64,000 bases of DNA from CAZPHU01 sp964419255 (GTDB lineage Bacteria > Fibrobacterota > Chitinivibrionia > Chitinivibrionales > CAYFVL01): assembly GCA_964419255.1 (NCBI GenBank), contig CAYQOU010000011.1, positions 9,362 through 73,361 of the forward strand. Direction: 5' to 3'. The position numbers were made by a program, and so were the translations under genes. Below are positions 1-8,523 of this stretch, piece after piece; position 1 is the stretch's first letter, and every line of letters starts with the position of its first letter. The notes under the pieces are model-generated. The model saw nothing but the letters and a program-made list of their open reading frames with translations, did not search any database and was not told the DNA's origin.

Positions 1-735
1 ACCGCTGTTTCCGGGCGCAACCACCCTATTGACTTCGACGCACAAATGAATCAGCAGTTCCAGTTCAATAGTCTTTTCAACCGCATCGGCTATCCGCGCG
101 ATTTTTTCTTCGGTAATTCCGCCGAACTGTGCAGCAAACAATCCAAGATGACGGTGTTCCAGCGCCATTTCTTCGTTGCGGGGAAGGTGGCCCACAACTT
201 TAATGTCAACCGACGCAAGCGCCTGTTTCAGATACCGGAAATGCCGCTCGCTTCCGGTCCGGTTAAGGATAACACCGGCAACATGGACGTCTTTACGAAA
301 GTGCTTGAAACCGGAGACAAGAGGCGCCACCGAACCGGACATACCCTTGCAATCGACAAGCAGGATCACCGGAATACCCAGCGTACGGGCCAGATCGGCC
401 GTGCTGCCCTTCATTGTCCCTTCAAAACCATCGTATAACCCCATGGATCCCTCGACAATGCCGATATCGTTCCCGGCAAGGCTGGAGCAGAAATGGTCCC
501 TGAGTCGGGTTGCGTCGATCATCCATGCGTCAAGATTGTATGAGGGGCTTCCGGCAGCGAGCGCATGATACGTTCCGTCAAGATAATCGGGGCCGGCCTT
601 GAACGGTCGTACCCGGAGCCTCTTGCGTGCAAGCGCGCGCATGATCCCCAGCGACACCGTTGTCTTGCCGCTGCCGCTTGCTGCCGCGGCGATAACACAG
701 GCGCTGGGGACATTACGGTTGGTGTCATCACTCAT
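1..735 (-). CDS. cbiA: Cobyrinate a,c-diamide synthase, N-terminal part only (cut by window edge)
   Basis: Amidates the a and c side chains of cobyrinate using ATP and glutamine in the cytosol, a middle step of corrin-ring synthesis. Reading starts at the ATG complementary to 733-735, with GGAG 7 nt upstream, and stays open for 245 codons to the left edge. The family usually has about 450 residues, so the C-terminal amidotransferase half lies outside the window. Residues 16-30 contain an ATP-binding loop (SGSGKTT at 20-26), residues 46-57 read KAGPDYLDGTYH, and 91-103 read IGIVEGSMGLYDG, all typical of CbiA/CobB. It is the last visible gene of the operon led by the riboswitch at 8.3 kb. The family is clear; the choice between CbiA and CobB (cobyrinate versus hydrogenobyrinate) is inferred from the neighbouring anaerobic-type cbiK and cbiC. 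Confidence 0.9.
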   Translation of the reverse strand, partial: MSDDTNRNVPSACVIAAAASGSGKTTVSLGIMRALARKRLRVRPFKAGPDYLDGTYHALAAGSPSYNLDAWMIDATRLRDHFCSSLAGNDIGIVEGSMGLYDGFEGTMKGSTADLARTLGIPVILLVDCKGMSGSVAPLVSGFKHFRKDVHVAGVILNRTGSERHFRYLKQALASVDIKVVGHLPRNEEMALEHRHLGLFAAQFGGITEEKIARIADAVEKTIELELLIHLCVEVNRVVAPGNSG

Positions 736-1024
736 ATCTATACTCCGAATGGCATGTATATAATCGCAGAATCTTGCCCCCGTTTAGATATTTATCAAGC
801 ATGGTCAGCCTGCGCACGGTGGTTTTGTCCGAGTTTGAGACGATGACCTGGTCGTGCATATAACTGCGCCAAGGGACTCGGCCAGAACCGACCCAACCAG
901 CATATCGTTATCCTGCATAGCTGCAAACCACTTCGATACTGTAGCGTATCCATGCGTGTTGTTGCCTGACTGACTCAAGCGCATTGAGTGCGGTTGTAGA
1001 AACCGAGAAGATGCAGATTTTCAT
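728..1024 (-). pseudogene. Short ORF with at least two frame changes between btuD and cbiA (possible CobN-like remnant)
   Basis: An ATG at 1022-1024 lies one base past the btuD stop and opens MKICIFSVSTTALNALESV, ending at TAA 908-910 after 38 codons. Directly after, a second frame reads DNDMLVGSVLAESLGAVIC, and a third reads DQVIVSNSDKTTVRRLTMLD and continues KYLNGGKILRLYTC to a TGA that overlaps the cbiA start (728-730). The three pieces together look like one about 95-residue protein split by frameshifts. The first-strand pattern resembles the start of CobN/BchH-type cobaltochelatases, but the more than 1000 residues that should follow are missing. It could be a decayed gene, or a small real gene damaged by assembly errors. 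The family assignment is weak. Confidence 0.35.
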
Positions 1025-1025
1025 T

Positions 1026-1826
1026 TCAGACCACATCCTTGTGATGGACCTTCATGTGAGGCACAATAAACGGGCATTCGTTTCGCTTGTCCCAGAGAAT
1101 ATCGCCATCGATGCAAAATTCGCTGTTTAAGTTTTCCACCGTGAGAACATTTTTTCCCGCGCCAACCGCTTTCAGCACTCCATCGTTGACAAGCATGACG
1201 CTATCGGCGTAGCGCAGAGCATGGTTCAAATCGTGCAGTACCATAATGATGGTAAGTCCGGACTCGCGGTTCAACGTGCGCAGCAGTTCGAGTATCTCGA
1301 GCTGATAGGCGATGTCCAGGAACGTGGTGGGTTCATCGAGCACAAGCACATCCGGTTTTTGCGCCAGGGCCATGGCTATCCATGCCCGCTGCTGTTCACC
1401 GCCGGAAAGCCGCGACAGGGGCCGATCGCGAAGGTGAGTCATGTGGGTGCGCTGTAATGCCCACTCGACAATCTCGTGGTCGTTTCCGGTCAGTCCGTGA
1501 AAACGCGAGCAATGTGGAAACCGTCCATATACTGCCAGCATCTGGACAGTAAGCCCGTGAGGAGCATGGCGTACCTGCGGCAACACGGCAAGACTTTGCG
1601 CCACCTGCCTGGTCGGCAATGCGAAGAGGTCCGTTCCCTTAAACAATACTGACCCCGCAGTCGGGCGCAAGGTTCTTGACATAAGACGCACCAGGGTGGT
1701 TTTACCGGAGCCATTTGGCCCGACAACGGCGATGATGGTCGATGCCGCAATGTCAAAGTTAATTGAACGCAAGACGGTTTTTTCGCCCAAAACGACATTA
1801 ACATCCTTCACTTCGAATACCTTCAT
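1026..1826 (-). CDS. btuD: Corrinoid ABC importer, ATP-binding subunit (BtuD-like)
   Basis: ATPase that drives the inner-membrane BtuCD-type importer. The 266 residues carry Walker A GPNGSGKT (36-43), the ABC signature LSGGEQQR (140-147), Walker B LVLDEP (161-166) and the switch histidine in VLHDLNH (near 198), the complete set for an active subunit. The start overlaps the btuC stop by 4 nt, so translation is probably coupled. The FecE/BtuD/HmuV family imports iron-siderophores, haem or cobalamin. The choice of corrinoid comes from the upstream cobalamin riboswitch and the cobalamin genes on both sides, not from the protein itself. Confidence 0.88.
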   Translation of the reverse strand: MKVFEVKDVNVVLGEKTVLRSINFDIAASTIIAVVGPNGSGKTTLVRLMSRTLRPTAGSVLFKGTDLFALPTRQVAQSLAVLPQVRHAPHGLTVQMLAVYGRFPHCSRFHGLTGNDHEIVEWALQRTHMTHLRDRPLSRLSGGEQQRAWIAMALAQKPDVLVLDEPTTFLDIAYQLEILELLRTLNRESGLTIIMVLHDLNHALRYADSVMLVNDGVLKAVGAGKNVLTVENLNSEFCIDGDILWDKRNECPFIVPHMKVHHKDVV

Positions 1827-2848
1827 CGCTGGGCTCTCCTTTCGCGCAGGAGAAACAGAAAGAAGGGCGCTCCGATGAGGGCCATGATGATGCCGACCGG
1901 AATTTCAACCGGATCGAACACGGTTCTGCCCACGGTGTCACAGAGAACAACGATTACCGCGCCACACGCCATCGATGCCGGAAAAAGGATCCGATTATCC
2001 GGGCCCACAAGCCTTCGCGCGATATGCGGCACGATCAGGCCGACAAAGCCCAGCAGACCGACGACAGACACCGCGCTGGCGGCCAGTAGCGATGCCACGG
2101 CGATAAGCATCATTCGCGTTGTTTCAACACGCAATCCCAGTCCTGTTGCGACCTCGTCTCCCAATGTCAGAATGTTCAACCGATTGGAAAGAAAGAATGA
2201 CGCTCCGATGCCGACAAGCGTATATGGCCAGAGTGTATTGAAATGAGGCCATGATCTTGCGGACAAGCCGCCAACCATGAACGTCAGCACGCTCTGGACA
2301 CGTTCAGGATAGAATATCATGAGCGTGCTCATGCCGGCCCCCAGCAGTGAGGATACGGCGACGCCTGCAAGAATCAACCTGAATGGGTGCACGCCGCTTC
2401 GCCAGGCAAGCGAATACACAAGTATGGTTGCGCCAAGCGCTCCCGCAAAAGCGCCCGCCGGCACCAGGAAGACAAAATCCGGAAAAAGAATAAGGATGAT
2501 AAATCCGGCAAGCCCGGCGCCGGAAGAGACGCCGATAATATCCGGTGCTGCCAGAGGATTGCGCAGGACGCCCTGCAAAATCGCCCCGGACATCGCCAGT
2601 GCACAGCCAACCAGCCCGCCGACGAGCACCCGTGGCAGCCTGATATTCCAGAGAATCTGATATTCAAGGGATGTATGATCGTTAAACAAGGCGCGCACGA
2701 TAGAAGCTGGGCTGATAGGCATTGAGCCAACACCCATGGCTACAAAAAAAGCGCCGGGAAGCACGACAAGCATGACCAGCCAGAACAAGCGGGGCGGCCT
2801 TGGACACGAGATCGAATTGTGTGCTTTTTGAGCACCTGGACTTTTCAT
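1823..2848 (-). CDS. btuC: Corrinoid ABC importer, membrane subunit (FecCD family, BtuC-like)
   Basis: Inner-membrane permease of the importer, forming a homodimer that receives substrate from the periplasmic BtuF-like protein. The 341 residues are strongly hydrophobic with about ten membrane spans; the usual family length is 320-350. Family segments include GGLVGCALAMSGAILQGVLR, the ISSGAG-like VSSGAGLAGF, and the cytoplasmic coupling region GLIVPHIARRLVG before the last two spans. It overlaps btuF by 4 nt at its start and btuD by 4 nt at its end. Substrate assignment rests on the riboswitch and neighbours. Confidence 0.9.
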   Translation of the reverse strand: MKSPGAQKAHNSISCPRPPRLFWLVMLVVLPGAFFVAMGVGSMPISPASIVRALFNDHTSLEYQILWNIRLPRVLVGGLVGCALAMSGAILQGVLRNPLAAPDIIGVSSGAGLAGFIILILFPDFVFLVPAGAFAGALGATILVYSLAWRSGVHPFRLILAGVAVSSLLGAGMSTLMIFYPERVQSVLTFMVGGLSARSWPHFNTLWPYTLVGIGASFFLSNRLNILTLGDEVATGLGLRVETTRMMLIAVASLLAASAVSVVGLLGFVGLIVPHIARRLVGPDNRILFPASMACGAVIVVLCDTVGRTVFDPVEIPVGIIMALIGAPFFLFLLRERRAQR

Positions 2849-3837
2849 TTTTTGTTTTCCGGATACAACAGGTCTGCCAGGTAAGCATAGCTTTCGGCAA
2901 ATCGCTTGTTTGGTTTATATAAAAATCCGTTTACGGGAAGATAGTGTACCCGGCCATTCTTGACTGCGCTAATCGTTTTCCATGCCGGACTCGATTCGAT
3001 GTCTGAGCGGATTTTGCCTTTTACCATTTCCGGGCTTCCCATTGTCTGGACCAGAATGACATCAGGATCGCGCTCGACCAGTCTCTCCATGCTGAAAATC
3101 TGCATTTCATCGCTGGTGAGTTTTGCGTCAAATGCGATGTTGGGCGCCTGCAGGTCCTCTATCATGGAGCCGACCAGTGAACCGGGAAGCTGGACCGTGA
3201 CACCCATTGCGGAGCCGAAGAGAATGAGCACCCGCGGAGGCTTTTTCGCCGCCTTGCAGCGCGCGATAACAGCTTCAACGCTGCTCTTCACCGCAGCAAG
3301 CGAATCCGTTCGGATATCGGGCCGGCCCAAGAGTCGCGAAAAAACATCGACAACCACCTGATAATCTTCGAATGTTTCATAACTGACAGACAGGAATGGG
3401 ATATTTGCCTGCTCCAGCACAGGTACCAGCTTTGAATGACCTGCAAAGCCGTAGCGCATCAGGATGAGATCGGGTTTTAGAGCGAACACCTTCTCCAGGT
3501 TTGGATTAGTGACATGGCCGACTTCGGGCAACTTTCCGGCCAACGGATCGAGTTCCGCTGATAAGGAAGAGGGGCGCCCGACTGCAGTACCGCCGCATTC
3601 GTACCAGACATTGAGATAGGTCGTGTATATCGGCAATACGCGCTTTGGATTTTTTCGCAGCACAACCTGTTTGCCGCGCGAGTCAATCACTGTGAGTGAT
3701 TGCTCATTTTCCGCTACCAAGCGAAGACGCTGTCCCGGCTCTTCACGAATGACCGTAGAGGGCATCTGCGCCTGACAGAGGGAGACGCAACAAAACACCG
3801 ACAGAATCGCCGTAAAGAGATATTTGCTTGTAATCAT
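2845..3837 (-). CDS. btuF: Periplasmic corrinoid-binding protein of ABC importer (BtuF-like)
   Basis: Captures substrate in the periplasm and docks on the BtuC-like permease. Residues 1-23 form a signal peptide ending near CQAQ. The mature part begins with a short beta section (LTVIDSRGKQVVL) and then the class III substrate-binding fold seen in BtuF/FepB: KPDLILMRYG, LEQANIPFLSV and RDPDVILVQTMGSPE. The 330-residue length is normal. GGAG lies 7 nt before the ATG. A 98-nt gap separates it from cbiK upstream, the largest gap in this operon, so an extra promoter there is possible though none is obvious. Confidence 0.88.
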   Translation of the reverse strand: MITSKYLFTAILSVFCCVSLCQAQMPSTVIREEPGQRLRLVAENEQSLTVIDSRGKQVVLRKNPKRVLPIYTTYLNVWYECGGTAVGRPSSLSAELDPLAGKLPEVGHVTNPNLEKVFALKPDLILMRYGFAGHSKLVPVLEQANIPFLSVSYETFEDYQVVVDVFSRLLGRPDIRTDSLAAVKSSVEAVIARCKAAKKPPRVLILFGSAMGVTVQLPGSLVGSMIEDLQAPNIAFDAKLTSDEMQIFSMERLVERDPDVILVQTMGSPEMVKGKIRSDIESSPAWKTISAVKNGRVHYLPVNGFLYKPNKRFAESYAYLADLLYPENKK

Positions 3838-3935
3838 CTTTTTGCTCCGTGTTCAGACTGCACGTTTTTTGATAAGCTGTTTCTTTACATTACATCAAAA
3901 GTCAAAGGTCACAACCACTGCAGGAAAACTGATCT

Positions 3936-4862
3936 TTATATCCGTTTCTGCTGATCTTTGAAAATCTGACTTCTGTCGTTCTGTAGAATGGCCGTTTCAA
4001 GGTGATCGAGCCAGACGCCCGCGATACCGGCAATGTCCAGCGTGCCTTTGAGAACAGGGGTACAGAATATTCCCTCTTTGGTTAACACCGACACCCATGA
4101 ATCTTCTTCGTCGCCGGCCATATCATTGAGGGCATGATCGCCAGCAACCGCCATAAACGGAATGAGCCATGCCTTTTTCACCCCCGCGGCTTTGCAGTGC
4201 GCTATAACATCCGCCAGGGTGGGATGACCCTCAACCGTACCGAGCCAGGCACGCTTGTCGGTATTGTTAAGCATCGAGGCCAGCGCAACGTAGGCCAGGT
4301 CCGATGCGTGACGTTCGCTGCCATGCCCCATGTAAACAAGCGCCTCGCTATTATTGCGCTGCGGCACCGCTTCTTGAATCAGCGCCTGGGCTACCCGCTG
4401 CGCATCCTCGTAACCCGCAAGCAAAGGACTTCCGACTTTCACCACAATATTCCTGTCCACCGGTTTATGCCGAAAGACCGAAATTTCGCGCAGCATTTTG
4501 TGGTATTCCGCCCCGGCGATGGTGTGCAACGACTGCACCGCGATTGTGCGATGGCCGTCATAGGCAAGCCGCTCGAGCGCATCCACCACACTCTCCTTTG
4601 CTTCGCCCCGCTCAGCCAGTTTACGCCTCACGATCGTAGATGTGTAGGCCCAGCGGATTTCAGCGTCCGGAAAACGCGCCTTTGTGGCCGTCTCAAACCG
4701 GCTAAAAGCCTCGGCGGCACGCGGGACCGTTGTACCAAACGCAACGAGAAGTATCGTCTGCTTATCGGTTGTCACCATTTTCACCTTTCTATTTAAAGAA
4801 TCACGACACTGCCCCAGAAGCAGTGCCGTGAACAATGCGATTGTCGGCATTGATAACTTCAT
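3936..4862 (-). CDS. cbiK: Sirohydrochlorin cobaltochelatase, with possible export signal
   Basis: Inserts Co2+ into sirohydrochlorin, the entry step of anaerobic corrin synthesis. Counted from the ATG at 4860-4862 the protein has 308 residues. The metal-site histidines are present in HTIAGAEYH (113-121), YMGHGSERH (177-185) and VAGDHALND (239-247). Residues 1-19 (MKLSMPTIALFTALLLGQC) look like a signal peptide, perhaps lipoprotein-like although Q before the Cys is unusual; periplasmic CbiK forms are known in Desulfovibrio. AGGA lies 8 nt before this start. A second ATG at 4776-4778 (MVTTDKQTILLVAFG) has its own AAAGG 5 nt upstream and would give a 280-residue cytosolic enzyme of normal length. 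Both starts are credible. The gene begins 10 nt after the HmuY-like gene. Confidence 0.88.
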   Translation of the reverse strand: MKLSMPTIALFTALLLGQCRDSLNRKVKMVTTDKQTILLVAFGTTVPRAAEAFSRFETATKARFPDAEIRWAYTSTIVRRKLAERGEAKESVVDALERLAYDGHRTIAVQSLHTIAGAEYHKMLREISVFRHKPVDRNIVVKVGSPLLAGYEDAQRVAQALIQEAVPQRNNSEALVYMGHGSERHASDLAYVALASMLNNTDKRAWLGTVEGHPTLADVIAHCKAAGVKKAWLIPFMAVAGDHALNDMAGDEEDSWVSVLTKEGIFCTPVLKGTLDIAGIAGVWLDHLETAILQNDRSQIFKDQQKRI

Positions 4863-4872
4863 GACCTGTATC

Positions 4873-5898
4873 CTATTTAGAAAACGTAGCGGCGCCATCC
4901 GCCTGGTAGTGGTAATCGAAAACGCTCCAGAAGCTTTCGTTTGCAGGTCCTTTGAACGAGAGCATCTTCAGCTTTGCATAATTGCCCTCAGTGGTCTTGA
5001 ATACATAAACCGATGGGTTGACAACATATACAGTGCTTCCGGAACTCCGATCAGTCGAGTACCAGGTCCAGTCGATGGCCAGCATTTCGCCGCTGAATGT
5101 CAGCCCCGAAGTGGCGGTGACATCGTCGAGCTGCGCGCTGTCGACCTTGGCGACTTCAACACCGGTTTTAACGTTTAGCGATATAGAACTGCGTCCGCTG
5201 GTAATCGAATTCATGATGAAGTCTGCTCTGCGGCCAAACTTGATATCCCACTGGTCTTTGGGAGGCGCAATAATGACTGCTTCTTTGGTGCCAAGGTCAA
5301 CATAGGTGTAATCGTAAATGGTGGTGGTTGCAAACGTATCTTCAACCACCCCGGTTCCGCTCAGTGAGTCGATTCTCATCCGCAGGCCGGCACCCATCGC
5401 GAGCGCGCCAGTAACCTGCAGCTTGTAGAACTTGAGGTCTTCTGTTCGAATCAGATACACATTGTTGGTATACACAGAGGCCATGCCGCTGCCAGTCTTG
5501 TAATTGGTGCCAAGCACATTGTGCTCAAGTGTTGTGAGTGTAAAGTGGCCCGAATCGCTGGTGATGTCGAGCGAGTCCTTCCATGTGGAAAAGTCCCGTG
5601 AGATATCCGTGACGCCGGTGCTGCAGACCAGCACTCCGTATCCATAGTCACCGCCGTTAGTGATTATAAAACGGTCGGCGTCAAAAGCAATGTCCCAGTT
5701 ATGATGGGCTAGGGTGGTTGTGGTGCCGGTAGAGAAATCAAAGTAGACCACATTGTTTGCGTTGCTGTAGTCGACAATTGCGGTATCCGTTGCATACGTT
5801 ACCGTGTTAGCCGGAGGCGGAGCAGATGGATTGTTATCACAACCGAGGAACGAAACAAACGAGGCAAGAGACAGAGCGGACACAAAAAAGCGACGCAT
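4873..5898 (-). CDS. Lipoprotein with two HmuY-like domains, candidate surface tetrapyrrole/corrinoid binder
   Basis: A 341-residue lipoprotein: signal peptide with lipobox FLGC and lipid-bearing Cys20. Two repeats with the HmuY layout follow. The first has HNWDIAFD (67-73) and VYLIRTEDLKFYKLQV (147-162). The second has DQWDIKFGRR (216-224) and VYVFKTTEGNYAKLKML (297-313). HmuY proteins of Bacteroidota bind haem at the cell surface and hand it to a TonB-dependent receptor. This gene lies 12 nt after such a receptor in a cobalamin-riboswitch operon, so a corrinoid ligand is the simplest inference; haem or a precursor remains possible. AGGAG precedes the ATG at good spacing. The fold call is moderately strong; the ligand is inferred. 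Confidence 0.72.
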   Translation of the reverse strand: MRRFFVSALSLASFVSFLGCDNNPSAPPPANTVTYATDTAIVDYSNANNVVYFDFSTGTTTTLAHHNWDIAFDADRFIITNGGDYGYGVLVCSTGVTDISRDFSTWKDSLDITSDSGHFTLTTLEHNVLGTNYKTGSGMASVYTNNVYLIRTEDLKFYKLQVTGALAMGAGLRMRIDSLSGTGVVEDTFATTTIYDYTYVDLGTKEAVIIAPPKDQWDIKFGRRADFIMNSITSGRSSISLNVKTGVEVAKVDSAQLDDVTATSGLTFSGEMLAIDWTWYSTDRSSGSTVYVVNPSVYVFKTTEGNYAKLKMLSFKGPANESFWSVFDYHYQADGAATFSK

Positions 5899-5910
5899 AG
5901 GTCACTCCTT

Positions 5911-8085
5911 TCAGAATAGAGTAGGTTTGATAGATTCGCCGAACTGAGTAATGTTGTCAATATTCATGTCGATGGAGGCCGTGTATGTTCTGCCATAGTC
6001 AAGCCCTGGGTGTCCGGGCCTTTGATAATCAAGCAGGTTGTTCGCGCCAAGACGTATGGTCAAGCCCTTGAGCACCGATTTTGAGATTAGAAGATTGAGT
6101 TTGGTATACGAATCCAGATACGTCGGATTTCCAGCATCGTCGTAGTAGTCAATTTGCCGATCTTTCCAGATGGCTGAAACGCTGAGTGACGGCAAGAAGC
6201 TTCGAAGGTTTTCAAACAACAACCTGCCGCTAAGATGTATTGCGTTTCGTGTATAGTGTTCCTCTTCCAGCATTGTGCCCCCATCGTTTTCAGCAAAGGA
6301 GAGTATGCGAGTAATATGGCAGGTGTAATTCATCCACCGGAGCGGTTGGAACTTGACTCCAAGCGACACTCCGTACTTGTAGCCACGCAATGCATTGACA
6401 TACGTCTTTTCCGGTATGCCTTCACCGGGAACCAGTTCAGCCTCTGTTTCACCATCAATCCCCCGCATGACTTGAGAACCGTCCTCGTGCAGGACGGAGC
6501 GCAATACAATCATGTTTGTCAAGCTGTTATAAAAACCGTCTACGCCAATTTCCAGCAGAGAATTAAACCGATAGCCCATTCCTCCGTTGAACTGATCTGA
6601 TTTTTCGGGTTTGAGCTCTTCGTTTCCTTCAATCCACATCATGTTGCCCATGTTAAAGGCATAATACATGTTCTTGAAACGTGGAACTTGATAGGCATGA
6701 CCATAGGATGCGCTTACATGCGTGCCGGTTATGAGGAAATCGTTGAGCCGCAAGCCAATCTTTGGACAAATGTCGGAAAGAGCTGTCGTTGAGCTATTGG
6801 CGTCAGTGACCTGCGAGCCTGCAAATCGAAGCGATGGATTAATGATCAAACATACCGCGGTGGCGCTCTCCCAATACCCGCTGACAAAGATCGCTGCCTG
6901 TGTTCGAGCGGCTCCCTTGCGCAGATTGTCGCTGTCGATCCTCTCATGCAGGACATTCACGCCGGCCAGGATGTTATCATCTCCCCCCGCGCTTACAAGA
7001 TCCCGCAGGTGGCAACGAATCTCGGCGTCGTAGTTGAGAAAGTCAGTGCGTGTGTCAATTGTCCCGTCAACCCCGTCCTGCTTGATTTCACGATTGAGAT
7101 GGCTGAAAGTCGCGGCACTGCCATACCCTTCAACAACAAGCCGACTGGATGACTCAAATGAACCGGCCAGGTTGAATGTACTGTAGATATTCTCGAGAAA
7201 ATTGAGGTTCCCGTTGGCCTTGTTGCGTTCAACGCCGGACGAGCTATATGATGCCGATGGCCTTAGAATTAACTTGTCTGAAGGATAAATAGCAAGCTTT
7301 ACGCCGCCTTTGCGACGATCGGACTCGGGATAGCAATAGACCTTTCTAACGAGGCGACCATTCTGGTCATAGTACCAGCTGCCATTGTCCAGATCGAAAC
7401 CGTAGTAGCCTTGTATAGAGAAAAACTGGTTTCCGTGCGTTGCATTAAGGTCAAGCCGGTTTTTGCCGCCCCACCCGGCAATGCTGTCATTGTTCAGGTA
7501 ATTGTAGGATGCGCGAAGGCGCAAAGGGGTTATGGTGTTGGGGCGCTCGGAAATAAAGTTCACCACTCCGCCAATGGCATCGGTTCCATACATGGTCGAC
7601 GAAGCTCCGGACATCACTTCAATGCGATCGACATCGCCCATGACCAGATTCTCAAGGGGAAAGCCGCCGCCGACATCGCCGGTAACGGGAATTCCATCCA
7701 TGAGAATTTTTACATAGGAGCCGGACATTCCATTGAGCACGAGGTTAGTCTGGGTGCGGGCCGGATCAATGTCCATGCCCGGGATTCCGTCGAGTAGCTC
7801 CATGGCGTTGAAGGTCCCCGATGCTTTCGCGTCCTTTGCGGTAACCACCTTGACATCTTCAACAACCATGTCGGCCGCCATCGATCGTTTACTTGCGGTT
7901 ACGACCATACGATCCAGCTCAACTATTGGTTTATAGGAATGAGCGGAGTCCTTGGAGGACGTTGTGAAGGCAGAATCAGGCAAAACCGATTCGTTGATAT
8001 CGGCAAGACAGGGGAAAAAACAAACGACAAAAACCATGCAGACCGCAATGGCGGCAATGCGCAAACAGCAATACGAATAGTGCAA
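5911..8085 (-). CDS. TonB-dependent outer-membrane receptor, probably for corrinoids (BtuB-type)
   Basis: Outer-membrane receptor that takes up a bound ligand using TonB energy. The start is TTG (8083-8085), with GGGAGG 6 nt upstream. A signal peptide covers about residues 1-30. The TonB box region reads MVVTASKR, followed by a plug domain (LLDGIPGMDI, VKILMDGIPV, VDRIEVMSGASSTMYGTDAI, GGVVNFIS) and a 22-strand-type barrel with alternating aromatic strands. It ends LRLGANNLLDYQRPG, then GRTYTASIDMNI plus about 14 extra residues. The 724-residue length fits. The cobalamin riboswitch in its leader makes a corrinoid ligand likely; sequence alone cannot separate BtuB from haem receptors. Confidence 0.85.
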   Translation of the reverse strand: MHYSYCCLRIAAIAVCMVFVVCFFPCLADINESVLPDSAFTTSSKDSAHSYKPIVELDRMVVTASKRSMAADMVVEDVKVVTAKDAKASGTFNAMELLDGIPGMDIDPARTQTNLVLNGMSGSYVKILMDGIPVTGDVGGGFPLENLVMGDVDRIEVMSGASSTMYGTDAIGGVVNFISERPNTITPLRLRASYNYLNNDSIAGWGGKNRLDLNATHGNQFFSIQGYYGFDLDNGSWYYDQNGRLVRKVYCYPESDRRKGGVKLAIYPSDKLILRPSASYSSSGVERNKANGNLNFLENIYSTFNLAGSFESSSRLVVEGYGSAATFSHLNREIKQDGVDGTIDTRTDFLNYDAEIRCHLRDLVSAGGDDNILAGVNVLHERIDSDNLRKGAARTQAAIFVSGYWESATAVCLIINPSLRFAGSQVTDANSSTTALSDICPKIGLRLNDFLITGTHVSASYGHAYQVPRFKNMYYAFNMGNMMWIEGNEELKPEKSDQFNGGMGYRFNSLLEIGVDGFYNSLTNMIVLRSVLHEDGSQVMRGIDGETEAELVPGEGIPEKTYVNALRGYKYGVSLGVKFQPLRWMNYTCHITRILSFAENDGGTMLEEEHYTRNAIHLSGRLLFENLRSFLPSLSVSAIWKDRQIDYYDDAGNPTYLDSYTKLNLLISKSVLKGLTIRLGANNLLDYQRPGHPGLDYGRTYTASIDMNIDNITQFGESIKPTLF

Positions 8086-8097
8086 AAGAGACCTCCC
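8085..8097 (-). promoter_or_regulatory. Shine-Dalgarno and TTG start of the receptor gene, complementary to the riboswitch
   Basis: On the minus strand GGGAGG is followed 6 nt later by TTG. The heptamer AGGTCTC (8088-8094), overlapping the ribosome site, is an exact complement of GAGACCT (8146-8152) in the conserved 3' part of the riboswitch. A hairpin GAACCT/AGGTTC lies between them. This suggests control of translation start, but no fold was calculated. Confidence 0.5.
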
Positions 8098-8140
8098 TGA
8101 ACCTCAACCCATGAAGGTTCAAAAGAATTGAAAGTTCTTT

Positions 8141-8352
8141 CAGGCAGGTCTCCTGGCTCTCCCGGTACTGTCGGCCTTCCCATTCCTTTTCAGAAACAGT
8201 GGCTTGGATTGACAGCCCCCTCGCCTTAGTTCTTTCCCGCTGAGCAGAAGGACTTTGGCGAGGCACGCCACGCAGGTTTGAGACTGCGCAAGCTAGAGGA
8301 TTACAGTGGCAGGACCGCTCCGGAATTTCACCGGAATTCCCTGGCACCTGAA
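8141..8352 (-). promoter_or_regulatory. Cobalamin riboswitch 1, upstream of the receptor-CbiK-BtuFCD operon
   Basis: The minus strand shows the conserved core of the adenosylcobalamin riboswitch in order: GGTGCCAGGGAATTCCGGTG, then AAATTCCGGAGCGGTCCTGCC and the ACTGTAAT segment, a variable arm, and near the 3' end GGGAAGGCCGACAGTACCGG and the B12 box AGCCAGGAGACCTGCC. About 55 nt separate it from the TTG start of the receptor gene. No strong terminator lies in between, so translational control is more likely than attenuation. Ligand binding would be expected to lower expression of the uptake and synthesis genes downstream. Confidence 0.95.
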
Positions 8353-8523
8353 AATATCGTGGATTGTCCATCAATGAGCGCAGTCTCCTTTTCAGAATCC
8401 TGCGTTATCCATCTTCCCGCAGTGTACAAGAACGCAATCTTCAAGATCGCATTCATAAGCGGCGTCGAAACGTGCGCGGTCGAAATGATACTGAGGCGCG
8501 GATATTTCTGACCCTATGACCTC

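Noticed and set aside
46..846. Several plus-strand frames and one minus-strand frame of 70-130 codons
   Set aside because: They lie antisense to, or in another frame of, cbiA and the frameshifted ORF; their translations show no family pattern, while the cbiA frame has clear motifs.
7976..8374. A 132-codon minus-strand frame over riboswitch 1
   Set aside because: The sequence is fully explained by the conserved riboswitch core and the receptor start.
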